Source of the DNA: Curtobacterium guangdongense
GTDB lineage: Bacteria > Actinomycetota > Actinomycetes > Actinomycetales > Microbacteriaceae
Reading direction: 5' to 3'
Length of the DNA stretch: 64,000 nt
Assembly: GCF_049341845.1 (NCBI RefSeq)
Contig: NZ_JBMPIT010000001.1
Location: 372,001 to 436,000, forward strand
The number at the start of each line of letters is the position of its first letter. The first letter of the stretch is position 1. Made by a program: the position numbers and the translations under genes. The notes under the pieces are model-generated. The model was not told where the DNA came from and did not search any database. It saw nothing but the letters and a program-made list of their open reading frames with translations. Positions 49,891 through 58,331 of the stretch are shown here, one piece after another.

Positions 49891-51279
49891 TTACATCTCC
49901 ACGGGATGGACCGTCTCTCCGCCGACCTCCGTGCGGAGCACCCGGGCCTCGGCGAAGGCCTCCGGCGAGCACGAGGCCGGATCGACGTCGAGCAGCACCC
50001 AGTCGGCGAGCGCCCCGGGTCGGAGGACCCCGCGACGGTCCTCGGCGAACGCGGCATGAGCGGATCCGCGGGTGTAGGCGGCGACCGCCTCCAGGACCGA
50101 GATCGACTGCTCTGGCCCGACCGGCGCATCGGAGCCCCGCATGCGTCGCGCCGACGCCATCGGGACGACTTCCCGTGGGTCGAACGGGAAGTAGGGCGCG
50201 TCGGACCCCATCGCCACGACCGCGCCGGCATCGAGCCAGGACCGCATCGGGTTCACCGGGTCCACCCGGTCGCCGAGCCGTCGACGGAGCCCCGCTGCGT
50301 TCTTCCACGCGATCGAGGGCTGAAGCGACGCGACGACACCGAGACGAGCGGCACGCGCCGTGCTCTCCGGGCTCGGCTCGAGGTAAGCGTGGATGAGCTG
50401 GCACCGGAGTGGTGCGACCGGGCGACCGGTGCGCTGCTCGGCCGTCTCGAGCCCGTCGAGCACCTCGGCGACCGCGCGACTGCCGACCGCGTGCACGCCG
50501 AGCCCCCACCCGGATGCGACACAGCCCGCTGCGAGCCGAGCGAAGTCGTCCGCCGAGATGCGCTGGACGCCGTGGTCGTCGCCGGACCAGGGCGCCTCCA
50601 GCAGCGCCTGGCCCTTCATGCCCTCGCCGTCGTAGTAGACCTTGATCGGCCCGAGCCGGAGCCGGTCGTCGCCGTCACCCGTCACGCCGTCGATGGTGCC
50701 GAGCAGGGCGAGCGCTGCGTCGACGTCGGGGACAGCGGGGCTGCCGATCTCCGGGTAGGGCATCGCGACCACACGCATCGTCAGGAGTCCGCGGCCGTAC
50801 GCCTCGCGGTACCCCTCGAGCTCCGGGAGCGTGACGGCGGGGTCCACGACACCGGTGAAGCCCATCGCGTGCAGGAGCGGCTGGACCCTAGCGATCGCGG
50901 CGAGTCGGTCGTCGATCGTCGGAGGCGTCTCGCCGAGCCAGTCGGGGGCGTCTGGATCGGCGTCCCCGTCGGCGAGCATCGCGGCGGAGAACGTCTCGGC
51001 GTCCGCTCCGGCGTCGACGAGCTGGAGTGCCTTCAGGCCGGCACGCTGCGCATGGCAGTGGGCGTCCGTGAAACCGGGGAGGACGGTCCCGGGGACGTGG
51101 TCCTCGACGACATCGACCGGTGCGGCCGCTCGCACCTCGGTGAGGGACCCGACCGCCGCGATCCGGTCGGCCACGACGAGCATCGCCTCGGCCGTCGGCC
51201 GCTCGGGGTCCATCGTCCGGATGGCCCCGACCACGATCCGGGCCGCGCGGCCGGGCGCGGGTACGGGAGCGTCAGACAC
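49891..51279 (-). CDS. YtcJ-like amidohydrolase
   Basis: A 462-residue amidohydrolase from GTG 51279, overlapping the isochorismatase-like gene stop. Metal-site pieces: DAHCHAQ near residue 72, Lys in GPIKVYYDGEG, His in GVHAVGS and IHAYLEP, and Asp in GSDAPYF. The YtcJ/N-substituted formamide deformylase-like group removes formyl or other acyl groups from amines. This activity would suit the pathway, but the assignment rests on motifs only. Confidence 0.87.
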   Translation of the reverse strand: MSDAPVPAPGRAARIVVGAIRTMDPERPTAEAMLVVADRIAAVGSLTEVRAAAPVDVVEDHVPGTVLPGFTDAHCHAQRAGLKALQLVDAGADAETFSAAMLADGDADPDAPDWLGETPPTIDDRLAAIARVQPLLHAMGFTGVVDPAVTLPELEGYREAYGRGLLTMRVVAMPYPEIGSPAVPDVDAALALLGTIDGVTGDGDDRLRLGPIKVYYDGEGMKGQALLEAPWSGDDHGVQRISADDFARLAAGCVASGWGLGVHAVGSRAVAEVLDGLETAEQRTGRPVAPLRCQLIHAYLEPSPESTARAARLGVVASLQPSIAWKNAAGLRRRLGDRVDPVNPMRSWLDAGAVVAMGSDAPYFPFDPREVVPMASARRMRGSDAPVGPEQSISVLEAVAAYTRGSAHAAFAEDRRGVLRPGALADWVLLDVDPASCSPEAFAEARVLRTEVGGETVHPVEM

Positions 51280-51877
51280 CGACGGGCTCCCGCTCGTCGA
51301 GCCAGGTGTGCACGTCGGCCGCGGTCACGAGGGCGTCGCGCTGCAGGTACCGGATCGCCTCGAGGGTCGCATCGTGCGCCCGCTCGCTCGACCCCGCGAC
51401 GCAGTCGGTGAGGACCCGGACGGCGTAGTCGTGTTGGTGCGCGTCCGCAGCGGTGTAGTGGATGCACACGTCGGTGAGGCCGCCGACGAGGAGGAGCGTA
51501 CCGGCGCGGTAGGCCTTCAGGACGATCTCGAGTTCGGTGCCGAAGAAGGCCGAGTAGCGGCGTTTGCGGATCACGAACTCCTCGGGGCGGGGATCCAGCC
51601 AGGAGGCGAGCTCGGTCTGCGCGTCCCCCTCGATGCAGTGCGGCCCCTCGGCGCCGTCGAGTTCGCGGCCGATGTCCACGAGGTCCGGCTTGTGCACCTC
51701 CTGGATGAACACGACCGGGACGCCGGCCCTGCGGCAGTGTTCGATGAGGGCACGGACACGGGGCGCACGCTCGGCGCGACCGCTCATGACGGGGATGCCC
51801 GGTGTCGGCATCGTCGAGGCGGCGCCTCCCTGGATGTCGACCACGACGAGGACGGGGTTGCCGGAGACGGCGAGCAT
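51272..51877 (-). CDS. Isochorismatase-like cysteine hydrolase
   Basis: A 201-residue protein of the isochorismatase superfamily. Catalytic triad pieces: Asp in VVVDIQGG near residue 14, Lys in RKRRYSAF, and Cys in GLTDVCIHYTA. Members include ureidoacrylate, nicotinamide and N-carbamoyl amide hydrolases. It is placed between a cytidine deaminase-like gene and an amidohydrolase gene in one minus-strand operon, and probably hydrolyses a small amide or carbamoyl intermediate. Confidence 0.87.
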   Translation of the reverse strand: MLAVSGNPVLVVVDIQGGAASTMPTPGIPVMSGRAERAPRVRALIEHCRRAGVPVVFIQEVHKPDLVDIGRELDGAEGPHCIEGDAQTELASWLDPRPEEFVIRKRRYSAFFGTELEIVLKAYRAGTLLLVGGLTDVCIHYTAADAHQHDYAVRVLTDCVAGSSERAHDATLEAIRYLQRDALVTAADVHTWLDEREPVGV

Positions 51878-51986
51878 GGGTGGTTCCTTTCACGACGGGG
51901 GCGCTCGGGTGGGGACCGGTGCCCGTCGTCATCGTCATCCTCCGATGCACTCGGACACCGAACGGGTCAGTGGCGTTTCCGCCGTG

Positions 51987-52520
51987 TTAAGCCTCGGGTG
52001 TTGCCGAACCGGCCGGCCCACCCGAACCGGCCGGACCACCCGAACCGGCCGAACCGGCGGAACGGGCCGAACGGCGACGACGGAACGGCAGCAGGTCGGC
52101 GACGGCGACCTGCCCGAAGCCGTCGCCGACCGCGACCCACACGCGCGCATCGGGCGCGTGGTCGGCGAGGAGCTCCGCGCACACGCCGCACGGCTCGATG
52201 AGGTGCCTGCTCCCGGCGGGTCGCCGGAGCACGCCGACGACCGACACGACCGGCTGCCCGGCGACGACCGCCGCACTGAGGGCAGCGGACTCGGCGCAGA
52301 CCGACGCCCGCCCGGCGGACGCCTCGACGTGCAGGCCGGTCACGACGCTCCCGTCGGCCAGCCGGAGCGCCGCCGCGACCTCGTGCACCCCGGCGCGGTA
52401 CCGGGCTGCCAGCAGGGTCGTCGCGACCTCGAGGAGCTCGCGGTCGCTGTCGTCCATCCCGGGTGGCGGCCCGTGCAGCACCGGCCGGTCCGCAGCAGAC
52501 GGGACGGGCGCGTCGGTCAC
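51987..52520 (-). CDS. Cytidine deaminase-like protein with repetitive tail
   Basis: A 177-residue protein from GTG 52520, which overlaps the stop of the upstream amidohydrolase gene. Zinc motifs: VCAES (Cys-Ala-Glu, near residue 86) and EPCGVC (near residue 120), as in the cytidine/blasticidin-S deaminase family. The fold should end near LLPFRRRR; the remaining 25 residues are Gly/Ser/Ala/Pro repeats (SGGPAG) encoded by 18-bp tandem repeats. It may deaminate a heterocyclic intermediate instead of cytidine. Confidence 0.82.
   Translation of the reverse strand: MTDAPVPSAADRPVLHGPPPGMDDSDRELLEVATTLLAARYRAGVHEVAAALRLADGSVVTGLHVEASAGRASVCAESAALSAAVVAGQPVVSVVGVLRRPAGSRHLIEPCGVCAELLADHAPDARVWVAVGDGFGQVAVADLLPFRRRRSARSAGSAGSGGPAGSGGPAGSATPEA
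52004..52057. repeat. Three 18-bp tandem repeats at the 3' end of the deaminase-like gene
   Basis: Units 52004-52021, 52022-52039 and 52040-52057 follow CCGAACCGGCCGGACCAC, the third ending differently. In the gene's frame they encode SGGPAG. Imperfect copies continue to about 52075. Confidence 0.8.
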
Positions 52521-53278
52521 GCCCAGCCCATGATGCGCGCCATGTTGCCGCCCTCGACGAGGGCCCGGTCGGCCTCGTCCGGGATGGCCTTGGCGATCTT
52601 CATCCGTTCGAGGTCGAAGTCGCTCCCCGGCCACTCCGAGCCGAGCAGGATCTTCTCGGCGCCGAGCCGGGCGTAGGCCCGCTTGACGTCGGACATCAGG
52701 GTGGCCGAGGTCTCGAGGTACACGTGCGGGTTCCGTTCCGCGACGATGATCGCCTCCGGGACGTTCCACACCGCACCCATGTGGGCGATGATCGTCGGCA
52801 CGGTCGGGTGTCCCTTGGCGATCTCCTCGATGGCGAACGGCGCACAGAACGCGTCGTCGAGGGCGTTGATGAGCACGGGGAGGCCGAGCTCGGCGCAGGT
52901 CTCGAAGAGCGGGTCGAGCAGTCCGTGGTCGGCGACGTGGTAGCCGTGCAGGCTCGGGTGCAGCTTCAGCCCGACCAGCCCGCCGTCGGCGAAGCGGCGG
53001 ATCTCGTCGGTGGCGTTCTCCCACTGCGGCATGACCTGCCCGAAGCCGAACAGTCGGTCGGGGTGCGCGGCCACGAGGTCCATCAGGAAGTCGTTCTCGA
53101 TGCCCTGGGCGAGCGAGCAGACCATGGCCCGGTCGACGCCGGCCGCGTCCATGCGGTCGAGGATGCGCTTCGCATCGAAGGGCGTGTACGCCGGGGGCTC
53201 CTCGCCGGGTCGCACGCCGCTGAGGTAGTCGCTGCGACCGCGGCGGTCCTGCGTGGTGTTGTAGGCGTCGATGATCAT
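52517..53278 (-). CDS. Amidohydrolase_2-type TIM-barrel hydrolase/decarboxylase
   Basis: A 253-residue protein of the ACMSD-like amidohydrolase family. It has MIIDAYNTTQD at the start (where the usual metal HxH is absent), GLKLHPSLHGYH with His pairs, IIAHMGA and LLGSEWPGSDF in place of the usual Asp region. ATG 53278 follows GAGGAG. The frame remains open upstream into the membrane protein region, but this start fits the family. It heads the operon with the deaminase-like, isochorismatase-like and YtcJ-like genes, and a perfect operator palindrome lies 66 bp upstream. Confidence 0.85.
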   Translation of the reverse strand: MIIDAYNTTQDRRGRSDYLSGVRPGEEPPAYTPFDAKRILDRMDAAGVDRAMVCSLAQGIENDFLMDLVAAHPDRLFGFGQVMPQWENATDEIRRFADGGLVGLKLHPSLHGYHVADHGLLDPLFETCAELGLPVLINALDDAFCAPFAIEEIAKGHPTVPTIIAHMGAVWNVPEAIIVAERNPHVYLETSATLMSDVKRAYARLGAEKILLGSEWPGSDFDLERMKIAKAIPDEADRALVEGGNMARIMGWA

Positions 53279-53343
53279 CGTGAGCGTCTCCTCGTCGGCG
53301 GCTGGTGGGCCGTGATCGCCCACATGACATCCGATACTGCCAG

Positions 53344-53357
53344 AATTGGATCCAATT
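53344..53357. promoter_or_regulatory. Regulon operator AATTGGATCCAATT
   Basis: A perfect 14-bp palindrome 66 bp upstream of the amidohydrolase_2 start, between this gene and the 3' end of the broken membrane protein gene. Confidence 0.7.
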
Positions 53358-53384
53358 TGCGAGGGATCGGTCGAGCGGGGCTGG

Positions 53385-53893
53385 TCAGTGCACCACGACC
53401 ATCGCTCCCATCGCGAGGAGGCTCGCGAGCGATGCGCGCGGCGAGCAGCCTCGACGCGCGGCAGTCGACGGCCGAGCAGTCCGTGGGCGACGATCCCGGC
53501 GTGCACCACGACGGCGACCGCCAGCGGCAACAACACGACGGCACCGTGGTCGTGTGTCGAGGCGGACGCAGCCACCCCGTGCGACGCCGCGCCGTCGAGC
53601 AGGACGAACCCCGCTCCGAGCAGCATGCCGAGCGCGTGCAGGTGGTCGGCGTCCGGTCTGGACGCACGGCGCAGGCGGTCGACGAGCGCGGTGCCGAGGG
53701 CACAGCCCCCGAGCGCGAGCGCCCAGAACGGGGCAGGCACCACGCCGAGCCCCGGCACGTGGACGTCGACCATCGCGACGAGCATGGCAACCTCGGCCAC
53801 GAGGGTGAACCGGCCCACCCTGCGCACCCCGACGACACCGAGCACGAGCGCGACCAGGGCCGCCGCGATCGTGGTGGCGAGCAGGATGACCAT
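53385..53893 (-). pseudogene. Multi-helix membrane protein gene with a probable frameshift near its 3' end
   Basis: From ATG 53893 (MVILLATTIAAAL) the frame encodes about 150 residues with four or five hydrophobic segments, including VAMLVAMVDVHVPGLG and AVVLLPLAVAVVVHAGIVAHGLLGRR. Around 53430-53460 hydrophobicity is lost in this frame, while another frame gives ASLASLLAMGAMVVVH and a stop at 53385, the expected last helix. Without the shift, the original frame has no stop and runs straight into the downstream amidohydrolase. Either a real frameshift or a sequencing error; family uncertain. Confidence 0.5.
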
Positions 53894-53910
53894 GATTGGA
53901 TCCAATCATG
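53891..53910. promoter_or_regulatory. Regulon operator, 20-bp perfect palindrome CATGATTGGATCCAATCATG
   Basis: The longest and most perfect copy of the TTGGATCCAA motif. It covers the start codon of the membrane protein gene (ATG at 53893, minus strand) and lies 124 bp upstream of the GntR start, so it probably serves autoregulation. Confidence 0.75.
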
Positions 53911-54033
53911 GGCGAGTCGGATACGGCAATGGGGTACACCACCTGGCAGGATTGGACCGCAGCGGCGCAGACCGCGGGCGGCGCCCGCCGCCAGCGGCGC
54001 CCGCCGCGACGACGCACCGAGGGAGACCACGAC

Positions 54034-54771
54034 GTGACAACCACCGACGGCAACGCACTCGTCGACGACCTCGCCGCCCGCATCCGCGCCAAGATCATGT
54101 CCGGCGAGATCCCGATCGGCGCCCCGCTCCGGCAGGCAGACCTCGCCGCCCAGTTCGGCATCAGCCGGACGCCCGTGCGCGAGGCGCTCCGGCAGCTGCA
54201 GACCGGGGGGCTCATCGAGGTCGTCCCGAACCGTGGTGCCGTCGTCCGGGTCCCCGTGCCGTGGGAGGTCCGTGAGGCGTACGAGGTCCGCGCCGAGCTC
54301 GAGTCCCTCGCGGCACGTCGCGCCGTCGACCGGCTCGACGACGCCACCATCGCCCAGCTCCGCTCCGTGAACCAGGCGATGTACGAGCGATCGCTCGCCG
54401 CAGCCGGAGACGAGGGCGCCGACGGCGGTGCCGGCACCAGCACCGGCACCGGCGAGCAGCCGAAGCAGCGCGAGGGCGTCGACAACGACCAGTTCCACGG
54501 GCTGATCTACGGCGCGTCGGGGAACACCCGGCTGACGCGCATGCTCGTCGAGATCAACGACGCGTTCCCCCGCAACGTCTCCGGACTCGTGCTCCGTGAG
54601 AACTCCCGCCACCGCGAGGAGAACTTCCGAGAGCACGAGGAGATCGTCGAGGCCTTCGTCGCCGGGGACCACGACCGTGCCGCCGGCCTCATGCGCGAGC
54701 ACGTCCTGCGCGCGGGTGAGCACCTAGCGCACTGGTACGAGCGCCGCTCGTCCACGGTCTTCACGGGCTGA
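54034..54771 (+). CDS. GntR-family regulator (FCD domain), likely master regulator of the catabolic cluster
   Basis: A 245-residue regulator. Winged helix at about residues 8-75 (DDLAARIRAKIMSGEIPIG, QADLAAQFGISRTPVREALRQL), then a helical FCD effector domain (about 85-230) with Asp/His metal-site candidates (DNDQFHGLIYGASGN, REHEEIVEAF). An insertion of about 25 Gly/Ala/Thr residues sits near residue 125. GTG 54034 is chosen for the GGGAGA upstream; the frame is open to 53896. The palindromes with core TTGGATCCAA at four promoters are its probable operators, and FCD regulators usually respond to a pathway acid. Confidence 0.88.
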   Translation: MTTTDGNALVDDLAARIRAKIMSGEIPIGAPLRQADLAAQFGISRTPVREALRQLQTGGLIEVVPNRGAVVRVPVPWEVREAYEVRAELESLAARRAVDRLDDATIAQLRSVNQAMYERSLAAAGDEGADGGAGTSTGTGEQPKQREGVDNDQFHGLIYGASGNTRLTRMLVEINDAFPRNVSGLVLRENSRHREENFREHEEIVEAFVAGDHDRAAGLMREHVLRAGEHLAHWYERRSSTVFTG

Positions 54772-54775
54772 CCGA

Positions 54776-54802
54776 GTCGGCCGCGCACCGAGCGCGGCCG
54801 AC
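54776..54802. terminator. Hairpin terminator between gntR and the amidase gene
   Basis: Arms 54776-54786 and 54792-54802 form an 11-bp perfect stem with a 5-nt loop (ACCGA). It lies directly after the GntR stop and 31 bp before the converging amidase stop, so it can serve both strands. Confidence 0.8.
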
Positions 54803-54832
54803 CCACCGGGGCCGCCCCGCGCCTCCAGGCCG

Positions 54833-56263
54833 TCAGGAGGTCGGCACCCGCCGGATCCAGCCGGTCGCCTCCTCGATGGCGCGCGTGACCGCGAGCAGCT
54901 GCTCCTCACGCCCGTACCGGCCGACCACCTGGACGCCGACGGGCAGCCCGTCCGGCGTGAAGCCCGCCGACGTGACCACCACCGGGTGCGCCGCGAGCGT
55001 CAGCCGGTTGGCGAGCATCTGCCAGGTGAAGTACCGGTCGAACCGGTGCCCGTCGACCTCGTCGACCCACTCGACCCCTGCGGGCGGTGCGACGACCGGC
55101 GTGGCCGGCAGGACCAGCACGTCGTGCCGGTCGAGGACCGCCGCCGTGTCCCGGTACATGCGTGTCCGTCGCTCGTAGGCGTCCGCGAGCCGGGTCGCGG
55201 TCGTGGCCCGACCCTGCTCGACGTTCCGGACGTAGTCGGGCCGGAAGCCCCGCGCGCCGGCGTCGACCGCGTGCCGACCGCCGAGGAAGAACTCGAACGT
55301 CTCGATGGTCTCCCACGCCTCGTCCGCGCCCGTGAAGTCGGGCTCGTCCGGCTCGACGACGGCACCGAGTCCGACGAGCTGCTCGGCGAACGCGCGGTGC
55401 ACGGCCCGCACGGCGGGATCGATCGGCAGGCCACCGGCGTCGTCGCTCCAGGCGATCCGCAGGCCGTCGACCTGGACGGGTCGCACGGGGTGGACGGGCA
55501 TCGCGGACATCGGCCAGACGGACTTCTCGACGGCGAGCGCCTGCAGGAAGCGAGCCGCGTCGGCCGAGTCACGCGCCATCGGACCGGTCACGCCGTGCGG
55601 CGTCCAGGCGTTGCCGGTCCGGCCGCTCGGCACCCGGCCGGGGCTCGGACGGACACCGACGACGTTGCAGAACGCCGCCGGGTAGCGCAGGCTCCCGCCG
55701 CTGTCCGAGCCGTCGGCGATCGGCAGCATCCGCGCGGCGAGCGCGGCGCCGGCACCGCCGCTCGACCCGCCCGCGTGCCGCGACGGGTCCCACGGGTTCA
55801 CGGTGGTCCCGAAGACCGGGTTGAACGTCAGGACGCCCTGCCCCATCTCCGGGGTGTTCGTCTTCCCGATGATGATCGCGCCGGCGTCGCGGAGCAGGGT
55901 CGCGAGCACGCTGTCGTGCTGGGCCGGTCGAGCGTCCGCGAACGCGGCCGACCCGTTGGTGGTCGGGAACCCGGCGACGTCCATCAGGTCCTTCACCGCG
56001 GTGGGCAGGCCGTGCAGCGGCGGGAGCGGCTCGCCGGTGGCGCGAGCCTCGGCGGTGCGACGGTCGGCTGCCTCGGCCGCGGCGAGGGAGACCGAGTCCG
56101 GCTGCTGCGAGACCACGGCACGGAGGCCCGGGTTGCGTTCCTCGATCCGTTCCAGGTGGGCGCGCATCACCTCCACCGCTGACACCTCCCTGGTCGCGAC
56201 GGCGTCGGCGAGGCGGACGGCGGACCAGTCGGCGAGGTGCTCGGGAGCGTCGTGCTGCGGCAT
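54833..56263 (-). CDS. Amidase (amidase-signature family)
   Basis: A 476-residue enzyme. Catalytic Lys in TAVKDLMD near residue 77, cis-Ser/nucleophile Ser in the signature GGSSGGAGAALAAR and GSDSGGSLRYPAAFCNVVG. It hydrolyses amide bonds of small amides or aryl acyl amides. ATG 56263 overlaps the copper amine oxidase stop (ATGA), so it is the last gene of the five-gene operon from 62202. The C-terminal region (DGLPVGVQVVGRYGREEQLL) is complete. Confidence 0.9.
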   Translation of the reverse strand: MPQHDAPEHLADWSAVRLADAVATREVSAVEVMRAHLERIEERNPGLRAVVSQQPDSVSLAAAEAADRRTAEARATGEPLPPLHGLPTAVKDLMDVAGFPTTNGSAAFADARPAQHDSVLATLLRDAGAIIIGKTNTPEMGQGVLTFNPVFGTTVNPWDPSRHAGGSSGGAGAALAARMLPIADGSDSGGSLRYPAAFCNVVGVRPSPGRVPSGRTGNAWTPHGVTGPMARDSADAARFLQALAVEKSVWPMSAMPVHPVRPVQVDGLRIAWSDDAGGLPIDPAVRAVHRAFAEQLVGLGAVVEPDEPDFTGADEAWETIETFEFFLGGRHAVDAGARGFRPDYVRNVEQGRATTATRLADAYERRTRMYRDTAAVLDRHDVLVLPATPVVAPPAGVEWVDEVDGHRFDRYFTWQMLANRLTLAAHPVVVTSAGFTPDGLPVGVQVVGRYGREEQLLAVTRAIEEATGWIRRVPTS

Positions 56264-58263
56264 CAGCGGCCGCCCTCGTGGTCGTGCTGCTGCTCGGCGG
56301 GGACGTGCCCGTCGTGCGCAGCGTGCGTGTCGTGGCCGGCGTGGTCGTGGCCCGCGTGGCCTGCGCCCGGGGCGCAGTGGGCCGACGCCGACGGGGGCAC
56401 GTCGAGGGACGGGTTGCGGTCGAAGAACCCGTCCGGCTCCAATCGGAAGCCGATCGAGTCGACGGGCATGATCGGCCACTGCTCGGGCCGCGGGAAGTGG
56501 TGCACGCCGAGGACCGGCCAGAGCACGAGGCGTTCGTCCTCGAGCGAGCGGTCGGCACGCTGCCAGACGTGCACGCCGTCGTCGCCGAGCTCGCCCTGGT
56601 TCGGGTACTCGCCGGCGATGAAGCGCTCCTCGGCGTCGAACGCGCTCGCCCACAGGTGCTTCGCGACGAACGGCGCCTTCCGCTCGACGATGCTGCCGGG
56701 ACGCACGTGCAGCTGGGCCGTGTCCTTGATCGCCAGGCGGTAGGCGGTCGCCTCGCCGAAGCGGTTCCGCGCCGACTCGCTCTCGATCCGCCAGTGCAGG
56801 GCGCGCGCGGGGTCGGTCGTGCGGGCGGCGGATGTCTCGGAGACGATCGGCGTCTCGACGGCGATGCAGGCGTTGCCGTAGGGGTTCAGCGCCTCGTCCG
56901 GCTCCGGTTCGGCGTGTACCTCGACGAGCCGGTTCAGCGGTCCGTCGACGGCGGTGTCGAGCCGCACGGCGAAGTAGTGCTGGTGGGTCGGGGCCTGCAC
57001 ATTCGGGGCGACCATCCGGCCGGACCGCGGCTGCTCCCCGTCGGCGATCCCGGACACGGACATGATGCCGGTGAGCTTGACCTCGAGCTCGACGGAGCCG
57101 TCCTGGTACAGCGACCAGTAGAAGCCGTAGTCGTAGTTGGCCACGGTCGCGAAGCTCGAGATGACGAGCCGGCGACCGCGGCGGACCTCTGCGCTGCCGG
57201 TGCGGGTGTTGACGTGCTTCCAGAGGATCGAGTCGTCCTCCTCGTGCAGGCAGATGCCGTTCACGATGGTCTGCGGTTCGCCGTGCCCGTCCAGGAAGTC
57301 GACGTCGAAGTAGCGGATCTCCCCGAGGCAGTCGCACCCGAGCTCGAGGCTCGCCGTGAGGGGACCTGCGCCGTACTCGCCCCAGTCGAAGAAGTTCTTG
57401 CGGTACGCCGTCGGGTCGCTGTCGAGGTACGGGACGTACATCTCGTTCACGGCGGCACGGCGGAGCACGGGCCGTTCGACCTCGCCGTCGCGGTAGGTCA
57501 GGTCGTGCAGGACGAGGCCCTCGCGGTGCGAGAAGCCGACGCGGAACGACCAGTTCTGCCACCGGACCTCGTGGCCGTCGACGGCGAAGCCGGGGCCGTC
57601 CGGCTGCACGATGTCGAGCGCCGACACCTCGCGGTCCGGACCCCACGTGCCGGAGGTGTAGACGCCGGTCTCGCTCGCCATCGGGACGACTCCGTGGTCC
57701 TCGATGCGGACGACCTCGAGCGTGTCCAGGTCGAGGATCGGGACGAGTCCGGCGACCGGTCGGGCGTAGCCGTTGTCCTCCGGGAACTCGCGGTACCAGA
57801 CCGTGCCCCAGCTGAGCCTGCGGTCGGCGAGGTCCTCCGGCACGAAGCCCGTGATCGACTCGGGGTCGACCCAGACGAGCGAGGTGTCGGTGATGCCGCG
57901 CTTCGCGAGCGCCTCGACGATGAGCGGGGAGTTCCGGGCGGCCTGTGCGATGAGGCGCGCCTCGTCACTCGAGACACCGGGACGACGGTGGTCGACGTCC
58001 GTCCACAGCTCCACGATGGCGGGCGAGTCGGGACCGGCGGTCCAGCCCCGCACCTCCCATGCGGCGTGCACGTCCGGGTCCATCACGACGAGTCGGACCG
58101 GGCGTGCACCGCCGGCCACCGAACCGCGCGCCTTCTCCTCGTCGAGGGCGATCCCCCAGAACCGCGGACGGGCACCGATCCGACCGGAGTCGCGGACCGC
58201 CTGGACGAAGGAGGCGATCTCCGCGGACGTGAGCGGGTCGAGGACGTGGACGGTGCTGCTCAT
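56263..58263 (-). CDS. Copper-containing primary amine oxidase with His-rich tail
   Basis: A 666-residue copper amine oxidase converting primary amines to aldehydes with release of NH3 and H2O2. The topaquinone precursor is Tyr377 in TVANYDYG (consensus T-x-x-N-Y-D/E). The catalytic base region is YLDSDPTAYRKNFFDWGEYG, and copper His candidates are in THQHYFAV and LGVHHFPRPEQW. ATG 58263 follows AGAAGGAA. There is no signal peptide, so it is cytoplasmic. The last 37 residues form a His/Asp/Gly-rich tail (HAGHDHAGHDTHAAHDGH), probably for copper binding or storage, which is unusual for the family. Confidence 0.93.
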   Translation of the reverse strand: MSSTVHVLDPLTSAEIASFVQAVRDSGRIGARPRFWGIALDEEKARGSVAGGARPVRLVVMDPDVHAAWEVRGWTAGPDSPAIVELWTDVDHRRPGVSSDEARLIAQAARNSPLIVEALAKRGITDTSLVWVDPESITGFVPEDLADRRLSWGTVWYREFPEDNGYARPVAGLVPILDLDTLEVVRIEDHGVVPMASETGVYTSGTWGPDREVSALDIVQPDGPGFAVDGHEVRWQNWSFRVGFSHREGLVLHDLTYRDGEVERPVLRRAAVNEMYVPYLDSDPTAYRKNFFDWGEYGAGPLTASLELGCDCLGEIRYFDVDFLDGHGEPQTIVNGICLHEEDDSILWKHVNTRTGSAEVRRGRRLVISSFATVANYDYGFYWSLYQDGSVELEVKLTGIMSVSGIADGEQPRSGRMVAPNVQAPTHQHYFAVRLDTAVDGPLNRLVEVHAEPEPDEALNPYGNACIAVETPIVSETSAARTTDPARALHWRIESESARNRFGEATAYRLAIKDTAQLHVRPGSIVERKAPFVAKHLWASAFDAEERFIAGEYPNQGELGDDGVHVWQRADRSLEDERLVLWPVLGVHHFPRPEQWPIMPVDSIGFRLEPDGFFDRNPSLDVPPSASAHCAPGAGHAGHDHAGHDTHAAHDGHVPAEQQHDHEGGR

Positions 58264-58331
58264 GGCGTTCCTTCTGCAGGTCGTTCGGGTTCTGGTGGGG
58301 CGGGCCGGATGGTCGGCGCGGGTGGCACTGG

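Noticed and set aside
52517..53905. Single 462-residue membrane-amidohydrolase fusion gene
   Set aside because: The middle part translates an operator palindrome and intergenic DNA; a good ribosome binding site and family-consistent start exist at 53278. Treated as two genes with a frameshift in the first.
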